NCBI GenBank assembly: GCA_020796225.1
Contig: CM036753.1
Location: forward strand, 84,712,441-84,776,440
Direction: 5' to 3'
DNA from: Arion vulgaris
Taxonomy: Eukaryota > Mollusca > Gastropoda > Stylommatophora > Arionidae
Length of the DNA: 64,000 nt
The notes below the pieces were generated by a model. The model had not been told where the DNA came from. It saw only the letters and a program-made list of their open reading frames with translations, and did not search any database. A program made the translations under genes and the position numbers. Below, in pieces: positions 11,300 to 23,055 of the stretch; positions within the stretch are counted from its first letter, which is position 1; every line of letters begins with the position of its first letter.

Positions 11300-11548
11300 A
11301 GTGTCTAAAGAGGAAGGACTGACTTCATTACATCAGGTTTTTACCCATATATCTCAGTCCCGTTCCGCATAACTAGCACGCCCCGCGCCGAGAGTATTGT
11401 ACAAAGAGCGAATTCCGTGGTTCTGGCAACAGTCTTAGTGATCTGATAAAAATGCACTCGTGAACAGAACGATGTGATCCGGATTTAAACCCGCGATGTC
11501 TGGAACTCAAGGCAACGATTTAAACCCCTTAACCACAGAAACCCCTTA
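11300..11548 (-). mobile_element. SINE J copy
   Basis: Shares with the copies at 1.66 and 30.24 kb the segments CTTCATTACA, AATGCACTCGTGAACAGAA and the tRNA-like end containing CCGGATTTAAACCCGCG on the plus strand. Confidence 0.6.
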
Positions 11549-12649
11549 ACCACAGAAACCCCAATCCTTGAAGTCTTTATTGCTGGTACTGAAGGTGTTA
11601 CACGAATGTAGAAAGTAGATATATAGTTTGTTAGTTTATATAGTTAGTTAGTTTGTTCCTTTCGTGCCAAAGGCAGAGGTTTTAGATCTCCACCTGATGC
11701 GGTTCTTTGCTAGCAGTTGGAGATCTTGTATATGATCCACTAATAATCATCGATACAAGGGAAGAATGCAGAAAAACTATGTACCAAAGGCAGAACAAGT
11801 GAAAACGAGACAATGTAGTTTTACAAAGTACGAAAACAAGAAACAGCAACGTTTCGATCAAAAGACCTTTATCAAGCAGAAGTTACAGAGTAAAAAAGAA
11901 TGGGTACTATTGTCCTGACGTAGGACACACATACTGACAACGTATCGAACGGTATAGATATCGACGTTACTTGCAAACCAGTTTAAACAAGTGACCGTTT
12001 GAGAGCGAGAGAAGAAAAAGGGATGAAATACAATGATTTGGATTTTTCGCAAACGATTCTCAGGTCGACCTAGCCTCATTTTGGGTAACAGAGAAACACT
12101 GGGAAGTAAAGATGACAGTCGCTATATTGACATCATCATCATCGTGAGCCGTTGGTTAAAAAAAAACCAAGGTCTACCATCGTATTCCTGAATAAACTTT
12201 ATGGTATTAATATGGGCTCTGGTGTTGTGTCAATATTAAATAACAAATTGCAAACGTCGTAGAAATCTCAGAAACACAGACCTAGTTATTATGTGCAACA
12301 AATAGTTTGTCTACTGTTGCACATTTTTGAAAGACGTTTGATTGAGTAAATCTACTATGTTCTAACCGCCCTTTGTCTCGGTTTACTTACGTAACCATAG
12401 TTCTATAATCTACAAACAATGGTGTTCTGTACGGGACAGACGGCAAACAACGGCAGGTCTAGTTATCTAAGTCTGACAGCTGTTAAAAGAGTGCGCAGGA
12501 GAACCACTTGGAGAGCGATGAACAGATAAGCTCTCTGGACTAGCGTGAAAAAATATTTGCACATAATTAGGTCGCTTAATACCTGCTTAACAGCAACAAG
12601 TCTAGTGATCTTGTGGGTGAACTAGTATATAGTTATATTAATTTGAACT
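11549..12649. other. Anonymous stretch
   Basis: No gene supported. A short segment (about 11811-11890, with AACGTTTCGATCAAAAGACC) is similar to 54.97-55.06 kb, so it is part of a small dispersed repeat. Confidence 0.4.
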
Positions 12650-13068
12650 CCTACTAGTTTTGATAGTAACTACTAGTTTTGATAGTAACTACTAGTTTTG
12701 ATAGTAACTACTAGTTTTGATAGTAACTGTTAGTTTTGATAGTAACTACTAATTTTGATAGTAACTACTAGTTTTGATAGTAACTACTAGTTTTGATAGT
12801 AACTACTAGTTTTGATAGTAACTGCTAGTTTTGATAGTAACTACTAGTTTTGATAGTAACTACTAGTTTTGATAGTAACTGTTAGTTTTGATAGTAACTA
12901 CTAATTTTGATAGTAACTACTAGTTTTGATAGTAACTACTAGTTTTGATAGTAACTGCTAGTTTTGATAGTAACTGTTAGTTTTGATAGTAACTACTAAT
13001 TTTGATAGTAACTACTAATTTTGATAGTAACTACTAATTTTGATAGTAACTGCTAGTTTTGATAGTAA
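12650..13068. repeat. Minisatellite, 19-bp unit
   Basis: About 22 copies of the 19-mer TACTAGTTTTGATAGTAAC with variants at the second and seventh positions (CTGCTAG, CTGTTAG, CTACTAA). Confidence 0.97.
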
Positions 13069-13115
13069 TTGATATCAGAATGACGGAGGTGAAACAAATT
13101 TTACTATATTATGCT

Positions 13116-13374
13116 CGCCCGTGTGTTGTCACAAGGGAGTAAAGAATAGTAACACTGCGGCCGATAAGGCGACTGAGGTAGGGCTCTAGGAAGCTACCAT
13201 AGTAAATAAAAAGCGTCGCAGAAATCGGATGTGCTGGCCTACTTGTAGACGCATAACTGGAACAATGTAGAAACGCTCTTAGACTCGGATCACATACAAA
13301 TCGCAAAGAGTGGTTAACAAGTGGTCGATATGAAGTGTTCAAAGAAAAAGAAGAAGAAGAAGAAGAAGAAGAAG
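13116..13374 (+). mobile_element. SINE C, full-length, 13-bp TSD
   Basis: Plus orientation, ending in a long GAA run (13340-13374). Perfect TSD ACTATATTATGCT at 13103-13115 and 13375-13387. It defines the C family boundaries. Confidence 0.9.
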
Positions 13375-13469
13375 ACTATATTATGCTGGATTGTATTCTG
13401 AGATTCGCTATACTAAAGCTGTTGCTAAACTTTTCTTTTACCTAATCCTGTTTTGTTTCACAGCGTCAG

Positions 13470-13822
13470 GATAAGTAAAGATTTCTAAAACGGTCTTTTG
13501 TGTGCGCTTCATAAATACTGTTTTTCACTTCCTCTTTGCGACACCGGCCTTTTGCTTTGTATCCACTGCATCGGTGTAGCGTTGCTATTTGAGTAGCACT
13601 GTCTGTTGGTGATCTGCTTACATAGCAGAACCATTTAATTTGTTGTTTCTTGATGAAGCTCAGTATTAATGTTGTATCCACTTTTTTCATGATGTTTTAA
13701 TTTCTAAACCGGTATTTTCTTGATACTGCAAACATTCTGCGTAGACACTTCATCTCTGTCTTCATTATTATATCTGCCCTATTTCTGTTCCGTATCGGTG
13801 CTGTACAAAGTCCGAATTTAAG
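13470..13822 (-). pseudogene. LINE ORF2 C-terminal fragment
   Basis: The minus strand encodes a LINE post-RT region: MKCLRRMFAVSRKYRFRN, an in-frame stop, then IKKQQIKWFCYVSRSP, matching the usual LRRV...RNEEIR...IKWFGHVSRMP order. The stop and later divergence show it is dead. Confidence 0.65.
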
Positions 13823-13833
13823 GGTCTTTATAC

Positions 13834-14050
13834 CTCGGAAGTCGGACAAGCCACGGGTGTATAACGGGGGACACTGATAATAAGGAAAGCATTCTTCACG
13901 CAAAAGCAAATCATAAACGTCATGCAATGCGCCTTTACGCCTGTAGTCATAGTGGGCGAACGCAGAAGATTCTTCACAATGATATAGAAAATTGACTTTC
14001 GTTTCCTTTAACACCGAGTTTACTATATCTTTAAAATGTCCAGAATTCAC
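13834..14050 (-). CDS. Candidate host exon, unknown protein
   Basis: An open minus-strand frame with coding-like composition (segments YHCEESSAFAHYDYRRKGAL and LREECFPYYQCPPLYTRG). It ends at a possible donor CCGAG|GTATAA (13834/13833). The 5' limit is unclear because a ~50-bp duplication lies there and no good acceptor is visible. Not a recognised family. It could be an exon of an unknown gene or a TE remnant. Confidence 0.25.
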
Positions 14051-14143
14051 TTAACTAAGTTGTCTGTCTGTTCATGTACAAGTGATATCAGTAATTCACT
14101 TAACTAAGCTATCTGTCTGTTCATGTACAAGTGATATCAGTAA
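14043..14143. repeat. ~50-bp direct repeat, 2 copies
   Basis: Two copies of ATTCACTTAACTAAG...TTCATGTACAAGTGATATCA. Confidence 0.85.
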
Positions 14144-14544
14144 TTCATTTTCTCGACTGACAGTTCAATATCTGGACAGTATTTCTGCTACTATAATTTA
14201 TTGAGAATCCAAGTATTAAAACACCACAATACATGTTGTGCATAAGATTACAATTTATTACTCTTACCAACAGTCTACAAGAACAGTAACAATATAAGAA
14301 GCAGTAAAGTGTAGTACTTGAAGTAATTATTGGTCTATGCGTTATACTAGAGCTACAATAATAGCCATCTTATTCCCTATACTTTATGATTACCATGTAT
14401 GTAATAGCCTAAGATAGGAATGTGTAACATACGAAAGTGGTCACAAAATTTAAACAACATTCAATGTTTAATTTTCAAAGTGTTAGTAGCTAAATTTTAA
14501 CTTGGTAATTTTATCAATTTGTGTACTTATTTACTTAGTACTCT

Positions 14545-14945
14545 CCGCTCCTCGTGGATCATAGGGCCTTCACAATTGTTCGCTACTTTTTCCAGTCTCT
14601 AGATGTTTTCTTTATGGTCTCCCAGGATAGACGAACCCCTTTCTGTTTATTAAGAAGACTTCGTCTCCAGGTCTGTTTAGGACTCCCGTTTTCCATTTTC
14701 CATGCGGGTTCTACTCAAGTGCTTGTCTAGTGACACACGATTGTGTATTCCGTAGAGTATGCACGACAAATCACAGTTTCTCCTTCCAACCTGGACCACC
14801 ATGGGCTTCTGTTCTGTTCCTATCCACAGGTCTGCGTTTCCAACTCTGCCCTTTCATCTCAGTTTGAATACACGGCAAAGACATTCGTTGATAAAGTTTG
14901 AATCTATAGTGATTTTGTCCATTTTTGCTGTGAACAAAAAATAAT
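14545..14945 (-). pseudogene. LINE ORF2 C-terminal fragment
   Basis: Minus-strand remnants such as QALEWNPHG, PKQTWRRSLLN and WETIKKTSRDW follow the familiar LINE end pattern (ALxWNPxGKRKRGRPxxTWRR). They are spread over more than one frame with stops. Confidence 0.6.
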
Positions 14946-15067
14946 GTAATTGCTCTTGCACTGAAATAAGAAGTCAAACTGGCCCAAATATGCAGAAATT
15001 GTGCAAAATGCAGATGTCTGTATCAGGACATAAATACATTAGTATTGCATACAATCCTTCAACCTCT

Positions 15068-15139
<72 letters not shown>
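15068..15139. repeat. (TA)n microsatellite
   Basis: About 35 TA dinucleotides, followed by a short GAGAGAGAG run. Confidence 0.98.
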
Positions 15140-15150
<11 letters not shown>

Positions 15151-15645
15151 CGTCTTATCGGTAATGTTAGATTGTCAAGTTTGTCACTTGGACAATGTTT
15201 GATGTCTTCTGTATGTCTTCGTTAGAACATCAAGCTATCCGTCAGGACACTTTCCACAATCAATGGAACTGAATAAGCTGACAGACTTGCTTGCATGGCT
15301 ACATAGGCAAACTGTAAAACAATGAACAGGGCTGATATCCTAAGCCCCATTAGATGGGCTGGACAGAGGATTCAAGTGGTGACTTGGATTCTATGTCCAC
15401 ATTCCGACAGCAGAAACTTGGGAGTGAAACGTGGTGTTCTTAGATTTGAACACTATAAAGGAGTTTGAAGATGGTTCATTAACTAACACAAGATAGAAAT
15501 GTCATCAAGAAACCATTAGTGTAAGACCACACACACTATGGTGGTGGGGACATATGGTAAAGAGACTAGATGTAGGTGTACGTGCATGCTCCTAAGGAGT
15601 GAGCACGAATGACAATGATGAACGATCTGATAGAATACCCACAAA
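15140..15645. other. Anonymous stretch
   Basis: Nothing supported. Confidence 0.4.
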
Positions 15646-16383
15646 CACAACTGTACTTTTAGACTTGTTGAACAAACAATACTACAACTGTACTTTTAGA
15701 CCTGTTGAACAAACAATACTACAACTGTACTTTTAGACCTGTTGAACAAACAATACTACAACTGTACTTTTAGACCTGTTGAACAAACAATACTACAACT
15801 GTACTTTTAGACTTGTTGAACAAACAATACTACAACTGTACTTTTAGTTGAACAAACAATACTACAACTGTACTTTTAGACCTGTTGAACAAACAATACT
15901 ACAAATGTACTTTTAGACCTGTTGAACAAACAATACTACAAATGTACTTTTAGACCTGTTGAACAAACAATACTACAACTGTACTTTTAGACCTGTTGAA
16001 CAAACAATAATACAACTGTATTTTTAGACCTGTTGAACAAACAATACTACAAATGTACTTTTAGACCTGTTGAACAAACAATACTACAACTGTACTTTTA
16101 GACCTGTTGAACAAACAATACTACAACTGTACTTTTAGACCTGTTGAACAAACAATACTACAACTGTACTTTTAGACCTGTTGAACAAACAATAATACAA
16201 CTGTATTTTTAGACCTGTTGAACAAACAATACTACAAATGTACTTTTAGACCTGTTGAACAAACAATACACAACTGTACTTTTAGACTTGTTGAACAAAC
16301 AATACTACAACTGTACTTTTAGTTGAACAAATAATACTACAACTGTACTTTTAGACCTGTTGAACAATCAATACTACAACTAC
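15646..16383. repeat. Minisatellite, 37-bp unit
   Basis: About 20 copies of a unit with ACAACTGTACTTTTAGAC and CTGTTGAACAAACAATACT. Two copies lack GACCTGT, and a multi-unit block including these variants appears twice, suggesting a higher-order duplication. Confidence 0.97.
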
Positions 16384-16385
16384 TT

Positions 16386-16930
16386 TTGATTTGAGTCAAT
16401 ATCAGGTGTTTACCAAAAGCGACTACCAGGAAGAAATTAAAAGTGGGAAGGCAACCTCACGATGCGGATAAATAACAATGTGTCGAAATACCCACTATGA
16501 TAATAGACGTAAATGTTGAAAGTATCACAACTAACGAAGACGACACTTCACTTGATCTCAAACTATATATGTTCTCAAAAGGATTAAGACGTTTATCAGA
16601 AATATACCGAATTGAAGCAAGTGTCATTGTTTGTATTCATAGTTATCAAGTCTGACGTTTGCACCACTACAAGCACTTGATAAGAAGGGGTAACGTTGAC
16701 ACTATACTGTTCCTACAGGTGTCTCGAGTTTTGACCCCATTCTGTTTTTTTTCAACAAGAACTTGTTAAGATATCTTTCTGAGTGCTTCACATTTGCATA
16801 CTACCTCAACGATTTCAAAGACGATAGATCAGAGACTGTAGTAGCTGTTGGGCATCGCTGTTGAATAGTTCTGTCTTATAAGTTCATGTCTTATTTTAGT
16901 ACCTGACAACTTTGTTTTTTTCTCACTGTT
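16386..16930. other. Anonymous stretch
   Basis: No supported feature. Confidence 0.4.
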
Positions 16931-16938
16931 ATTATTAT

Positions 16939-17104
16939 CAGTGGCGGCTCGTCATTAAGGGCAAGTGGGGCCGGGCCCCACCAAAAATAAGGTGTAACGT
17001 GTATTTATTATTTTATACATTAAAATATAACCTAACCGAAACCATGATTTTTCCGAAAATTTCTGTCTGGCCCCACCAACAAAAATGATTACGAGCCGCC
17101 ACTG
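16939..17104 (-). mobile_element. hAT-like MITE D
   Basis: 166 bp, reverse orientation relative to 8337. TIRs CAGTGGCGGCTCGT and ACGAGCCGCCACTG are perfect. 8-bp TSD ATTATTAT at 16931-16938 and 17105-17112. Confidence 0.93.
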
Positions 17105-17329
17105 ATTATTATGATTGCTGTTTGTTGACGCCATATATGTAACTTTATTTGATTGTTGCCAATCTGACAGTGATCTTACTGTATGTAACTTTATCATACC
17201 TTCAACGATGATACAACAAAAGTGATACTCCCAGTGCTTTATGTCTTCATATGTTATTATTTTCACCATTATCGTTTCCTAACCAGGCCCTGATACTGGG
17301 AGTAAAGAATGAAACACTGCATTATACCA

Positions 17330-17585
17330 AGTATAATCGATCGTATCAAGTGTAATGTCCGCAACAACAGGTTCCCCAGAAAGTCTGATCGTACCAAGTT
17401 TACTGTCCACAAGAACAGATTTCCACAATGACTGATTGCATGTACTATCCGAAGGAAAAGATTATCCACAGTGCATGATCGTATCGAGTTTACTGTCCGT
17501 AGGAACAGGTTCCACACAAGGCTAGATCGTATTGTCGTGTATTGTCTGCAAGTACAGATTCTAGCAATGTATAATTGTAGCAATG
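17330..17585. repeat. Degenerate tandem repeat, ~55-65 bp
   Basis: Imperfect copies with GATCGTATCAAGT, GTCCGCAACAACAGGTTCC and variants. The minus-strand open frame across it is a by-product. Confidence 0.5.
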
Positions 17586-17594
17586 TCCAACTGA

Positions 17595-17785
17595 CTTCGT
17601 ACAACTTCGCCATTAACCACAGTAGACGAGTCGTCGATTTTCTAGACACCACTTATACGTTCAGTAGTTTGTCATTGCTTTCAGAACGTTGAGGTTTACT
17701 TTTACCGTTCGTAAAAATTCACGCCGAACAAATTTGCTTCCAAACTGCCGTGCCGGTCGTGGTGTTTGAACCAGGTACGCTTCTG
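17595..17785 (-). mobile_element. SINE I copy
   Basis: Reverse orientation: AACCACAGTAGACGAGTCGT through a reversed B box (GTTTGAACCAGG). Diverged from the copies at 6.58 and 48.7 kb. Confidence 0.6.
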
Positions 17786-17918
17786 GCTTCTTTTGTTGTC
17801 ACACTGAAAAGCCACAAGCCACTCTTGCATAGAACTATATGGTACTAAGACAAGATATTGAACTGGGATCCTTCCCCCCTTCATCCTACAATGTTGTAGA
17901 TGTCAGTTGCTACTCTGC

Positions 17919-18160
17919 TTGGTAACCGGGGCCCAAATTTGGGGTGTAAATAATAGAACCACTGTTACCTGCCACGCATGTCGTAAGAGGCGAGACTAAG
18001 GAGGTTTGGATGAAATCGGATGCACATGTCCTAAACGTGTAGAAGTCTATGCGTTTAGGGGCCTACAAACCAATGTGCAACTTATACACGTTCTTGGCAA
18101 AGATCAAACATATCACAAAGAATGATTAAAATTGGTCGTAAAGAACGAACGCAAGAAGAA
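17919..18160 (+). mobile_element. SINE A, slightly 5'-truncated
   Basis: Starts at GGTAACCGGGGCCC, lacking about the first 10 bases, and ends GCAAGAAGAA. TSD GCTACTCTG at 17909-17917 and 18161-18169, possibly extending 3 further bases with one mismatch. Confidence 0.85.
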
Positions 18161-18164
18161 GCTA

Positions 18165-18690
18165 CTCTGTTTTAGTTGAGTATGTCGGCGAGGGCACAAA
18201 GAAGGAGACATTAGACTCAAATAAGAGAATCAAAGTCGGGACCACCTTACGTATGTTGTCTTGGTCTAGGCGTTGACACCAGGTAAAATAAATATTGTCC
18301 AACTTTTGCTTTTACAAGGTCCAGTCCCTCTGATCAAATGATGGCTGAAGTTATTTTAACACCGTCTCAGTGCGCTCGTTGCGTGATGAAATACAAACAT
18401 GGCCTCGAGTGTTGCATCAACGTCCGTCTACCCAACTTTCGCAACTGATTGTGAAAATTGAAGCATACAATAATATCTCTCCAGACATTTTCAGAAGAAT
18501 TAGCCAGCGGCGGAGAAAATTGCGTAAAAGTTGGTTCGCCAATATAAACAATGTTTCCGAATTACGACAGAGTAGATGGTTATTTGCGTTGAAATCTGAA
18601 ATTACCCTTCTCGGCTTATTCACACTAGCTCGCTTTAAAACTACAATTACAACTTAGGCCACGGTTGTTGATTGACTGATCTGATCATCA
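18165..18690. other. Stretch with no confirmed gene
   Basis: Overlapping open frames occur on both strands near 18.37-18.65 kb. One short plus-strand frame has a Cys-rich segment (CARCVMKYKHGLECC) after a possible acceptor CTCAG, but without partner exons I cannot support a gene. Confidence 0.3.
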
Positions 18691-19005
18691 TCTTTCCACT
18701 TCAATTAATTACTGCGTGTGTGCCGATCTTTTTCTTACACAGCAAGAACCTAGTGCCAGTGTGCGAACTCCGTAGCATCGGCAGGCGTCCCAGATGTAAT
18801 TTAGAATAGGGTAAAAATGTGTAGGAATTATTTTGATTGGTATTCATTATGTTTGCCCGGGCTGAGGTTACTCAGTCTCTTATCGATTTTAAACTGAATT
18901 GGATTATTTTATTTGCACAACTTGAACACAGAACTTGCTTCACTGAAGTCTCCGATAGGTGTAGGCACTAGATCTCCGACCTTGAGATCATGGACCACTG
19001 GTAAA
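18690..19005 (+). repeat. Dispersed repeat H
   Basis: Shares TTTTTCTTACACA..., CAGTGTGCGAACTCCGTAGC and GTAGGAATTATTTTGAT-like text with copies at 34.81, 40.27 and (reversed) 49.2-49.52 kb. Unclassified. Confidence 0.55.
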
Positions 19006-19218
19006 TAACTGCGCATAGAATGCGAACCGGATACTTTTTGAGGATTCAGAGAGCAATGTATCTCAACGACACAGAGATGTAATTTTGATTATGATTAAGT
19101 AGACAGACATTAATTCCTTCTGAGCCGATCTACTGGATCGCGGTATATTTTAGACATTGCACTATAAATGCGTCTGGGCGTCAATAAAATTACAGAGCGA
19201 AAGGGTTAAATGAGCACC

Positions 19219-19789
19219 TCGTCTTGCAGTGGATACCGTATCACTGTGGTATACCAGGAAATGAAACAGCAGACCAACTGGCCAAGCAGCGCAGGGTCGT
19301 CTTGCAGTGGATACCCTCTCACTGTGGAATGGCAGGAAATGAAAAAGCAGATCGATTGGCCAAGGAAGGTGCTGCAGGAGAGCAACCGGGTGTACCAGTT
19401 ACCTATCAACAAAAGAAAAGGATAATTAAATCAATGAGAAAGCCACACATACCAACACAAGGCGATTACTATATGAGCAGATTAGAACAAGTTGTCATTC
19501 TGCGCCTTAGAACAGGACACGATCGACTCCGCAGCCATATGTATAAAAAATTCAAAATTGGCAATTAAGTCTTGTGTACGTGTGGACACGCACATCACAC
19601 CGCAGAGCACATACTTCAAGACTACCCAGAATATGATATACTGAGACAAACTCACTGACCTAACGAGACAACACTCGACAGAAAATTACACGGACTTCTG
19701 TGTGATCTACAAAAGACAATGAAGTTTATACAAGAGACAACATTGAATATATAGACAATATTTCAAGCGAACGAAATGAAGGAAGAAAG
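19219..19789 (+). pseudogene. 5'-truncated RNase H-bearing LINE, with TSD
   Basis: Contains the C-terminal RNase H motifs WIPSHCG and GNEKADRLAKEG, then LEQVVILRLRTGHDRLRSH, a stop, and in another frame the Cys/His end AEHILQD...ETTLDRKL. A GGAAGAAAG-type tail ends it. TSD TGAGCACC at 19211-19218 and 19790-19797. The RNase H segment is present twice in tandem (78-bp units starting at 19220 and 19298), in frame. Same family as 52.57-52.79 kb. Confidence 0.8.
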
Positions 19790-19999
19790 TGAGCACCATT
19801 TTGTGGTGATTGGATAAGTCAGGGACGAGGTAGTGGAGGCAAAGAATGGTGTGGTGTGACCACTTATAAGAATAACAGTAACATAACTTCAAAATGCATC
19901 TCTTTATTTGTCACATCTAAAGAGCTAAAGCACACAAGTCAAAACAGTCATCGTTATAAAAAATACAATTTGATACTTTTGTCATAGGAAGAAAAGAAA

Positions 20000-20240
20000 T
20001 ATTCTAGCGTATATGTAGTAATGCATCTAAACTCCACAGTATATAGAGTCTTCTACAACAGAATATCAGGAAAGAAGGCACTAGGAAGATCACGAAAAAG
20101 ATGGTTAGATGGCATAGCAGAATTATGTCAAAAAGCAAAAATAACACTCACCCAAGCCACCAGAACAGCGCAAGACAAAAACAGAAAACCACGACACTGG
20201 ACAAAAACCCCCGGAGCAGTGTGGCGACAAATGAAGGAGA
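20000..20240 (+). pseudogene. LINE C-terminal fragment
   Basis: The plus strand encodes SGKKALGRSRKRWLDGI, then ITLTQATRTAQDK, the usual LINE end pattern. No RT core. Confidence 0.65.
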
Positions 20241-20597
20241 AGAAGCGCAAGAGAAAAGTGGAAAACAATATTTCTCACTGGGATAAACATGTCGACGGAT
20301 ATATTTAACAATGAATTAGAGAGATGGAACAGTTTTGAAAATCTTGGTTCGTTGAAAACAAACAATGAAGATACGATATTTTTTTTTAAAAACTAGATTT
20401 CTTGTCTTTAGCAAAGTAGTCTGCAAATTGGACAACTGTCTGCTAACATGTGTTTCTATACTTATTCAATGTAATCTTTGTGTTTCTCCATTCATTGTTA
20501 AGTTGATTTACCAGTTTCCAAGTATCGCTTTCAAAATTTAAGCACTTGAATTTTCTCTTTCTTCAACTTATCCGACTGGCCTGCAAGTTAATCTTTT

Positions 20598-20775
20598 GAA
20601 ATGTAGTCTTAGTCTTCTTCTTCTTCTGCGTTCAACTTTTGCTATGCGACCACTCCGGTATGTGCAAAACAGGGCGGTGCGCTTGAGGTCTTCACCGGTT
20701 CCCCATAGTTTGTCTTGTAGTGTTGTTTCTGTTGGCCAGATCTCAATCTTAGTATGATAGTAGTTATTATGATGG
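20598..20775 (-). mobile_element. LINE 3' end with GAA tail
   Basis: The minus strand encodes IWPTETTLQDKLWGTGEDLK, a LINE C-terminal signature, then ends TTGAACGCAGAAGAAGAAGA. The tail closely matches the end of SINE A (GAACGCAAAGAAGAAG). Confidence 0.7.
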
Positions 20776-20924
20776 GTTTGGTATCGGTTCGCCTCTAACT
20801 GCTTTCGAGGGAAATTCAATAGAGGATGAAAAAGTTTCCTTATGGAAAGAATGAAGCATTTAAGGGATGTCCTCATTTAAGAGGATAAGTTTTAGTCCTG
20901 ATATTTAAAGAGAAGGGTCCTAAA

Positions 20925-21795
20925 TAATCCGTATAAATAATAACATCTCTAATATCACAGTCATACTGAGCCCGTTTCCTCACAGATAAAGATATAAATA
21001 ATAACATCTCTAATATCACAGTCTTACCGAGCCCGTTTCCTCACAGATAAAGATATAAATAATAACATCTCTAATATCACAGTCTTACTGAGCCCGTTTC
21101 CTCACAGATAAAGATATAAATAATAACATCTCTAATATCACAGTCTTACTGAGCCCGTTTCCTCACAGATAAAGATATAAATAATAACATCTCTAATATC
21201 ACAGTCTTACTGAGCCCGTTTCCTCACAGATAAAGATATAAATAATAACATCTCTAATATCACAGTCTTACTGAGCCCGTTTCCTCACAGATAAAGATAT
21301 AAATAATAACATCTCTAATATCACAGCCATACTGAGCCCGTTTCCTCACAGATAAAGATATAAATAATAACATCTCTAATATCACAGTCTTACTGAGCCC
21401 GTTTCCTCACAGATAAAGATATAAATAATAACATCTCTAATATCACAGTCTTACTGAGCCCGTTTCCTCACAGATAAAGATATAAATAATAACATCTCTA
21501 ATATCACAGTCTTACTGAGCCCGTTTCCTCACAGATAAAGATATAAATAATAACATCTCTAATATCACAGTCTTACTGAGCCCGTTTCCTCACAGATAAA
21601 GATATAAATAATAACATCTCTAATATCACAGCCATACTGAGCCCGTTTCCTCACAGATAAAGATATAAATAATAACATCTCTAATATCACAGCCATACTG
21701 AGCCCGTTTCCTCACAGATAAAGATATAAATAATAACATCTCTAATATCACACCCTTACTGAGCCCGTTTCCTCACAGATAAAGATATAAATACA
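20925..21795. repeat. Minisatellite, 61-bp unit
   Basis: About 14 highly homogeneous copies containing AATAACATCTCTAATATCAC and GAGCCCGTTTCCTCACAG. Only one site varies regularly (CAGTCTTAC, CAGTCATAC or CAGCCATAC). Confidence 0.97.
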
Positions 21796-21871
21796 TAGAG
21801 AATTACAATTGTAAAACATTAAGCCAAACCTGAAAACATGAAATATTAAGCCAAAATATTATAATTATTCA

Positions 21872-22102
21872 AATGTGTGCCCAATTTTCAACAAACTACA
21901 AGATATAAAATGCCATGATGTTGACTGTACCACTGAGAGAATAACTCTAGAACACATTAAGCAAGTATCTATCGTATGAGGAGCAGAGAAGATTGATATT
22001 ACCAACAAAAATGGACATTGCATGCAGGATAAACTCTGAGAAGGTATTGACAACCTGGTACTGACCACTGATTTCTTTGAACATAATCAAGTCAATGTAT
22101 AA
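21872..22102 (+). pseudogene. Decayed coding remnant with two in-frame TGA codons
   Basis: A 77-codon plus-strand frame has coding-like composition, with segments IKCHDVDCTTERITLEHIKQ and LVLTTDFFEHNQVNV, but is broken by TGA twice and ends TAA. No family recognised. It is probably a dead TE or gene fragment. Confidence 0.35.
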
Positions 22103-22890
22103 TAGTCCGCCAGGAAGTTTGCCTTCAACTTAGTATCATAATCACATTCACAATCTTACAACTCTCTCTCTTTCTCTCTCTCTCCCTCTTACACAAGCTC
22201 CTTAGACATCTGCCGTTTCAGTACATATAACAGCAGGAAGCGATACAAACTAGTCAGTAATGTTTTGAGAAATGTCAATTTCATGGAAAATCAAGTGTCG
22301 ACATTACTAAGTCAGATTCAGAACCAGTAATGATTTATACTAAACAGCAGCAACTATTTGCTCCCATCTCATAGTTAGGAAATATCTTGAAGTAAACAAC
22401 TGACGCCACCTGTTATAAGTTTTTTTCGGAATTCAGATGAAATAAAGTCCGTAGGGCAGATATCTATCATCTGAAGGACGGAAAGATCAAACGATGTTGA
22501 TGTAGTCCTCGTTCAGTCCGAGAAGACGCCTGCGGTTATTACTCTAAGCTCATTTTTAGTAGGTATATGTAGGTAAATATAGCTAGTTCGTTAGACAACG
22601 CAAAGTAACTGTTTCGCATAAAATAGTTTATAGCAAAACTTAAGAACGACAGTACGCGTAAATAATACATTAGACGAACAAACAAAAAATTTTCCTCGAA
22701 GACTCAAGATAAAGAAGGTTGTGCTTCTAAAAATGATGAAGTTACATGTTTGTTTGTTTTATTTTTGCTTTCGTTATATCAACCAAGGAAATCCCACACT
22801 CGTTGTTATTTACGCTGAGAACGTAAGTGTGTTGCGGCCCAGTTAAACATAGTCGAAACCAGTATTTCAGATACTTGCACAACATTTCTG
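22103..22890. other. Anonymous stretch
   Basis: Low-repeat DNA with a CT-rich run near 22.16 kb; nothing else supported. Confidence 0.4.
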
Positions 22891-22894
22891 CCAT

Positions 22895-23055
22895 TTATTC
22901 CTCTCTGAAAGTCAGCCAGGAGAATCGTGTGATGTTGGTCAAAGAGAAATACGGGTCTAAATCACCGTATTCCTCAATATACGCCATCGTTTGATTCTGT
23001 TCGTCTGCTATGAATTCGGCGAAGTCATGGTGCCTAATATGACACCTGTGCTTTT
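22895..23055 (-). CDS. Candidate terminal exon, unknown protein
   Basis: A minus-strand frame with segments HDFAEFIADEQNQTMAYIEE and FSLTNITRFSWLTFREE, then TAA. Acceptors are possible at CACAG|GTGTC, ATTAG|GCACC or ATAGCAG|ACGAA. It sits in low-repeat DNA. The family is unknown; the start shown is only the first plausible acceptor. Confidence 0.3.

Noticed and set aside
18330..18657. Plus-strand 95-codon frame and a Cys-rich short frame
   Set aside because: Open frames overlap on both strands and no partner exon or family was recognised.
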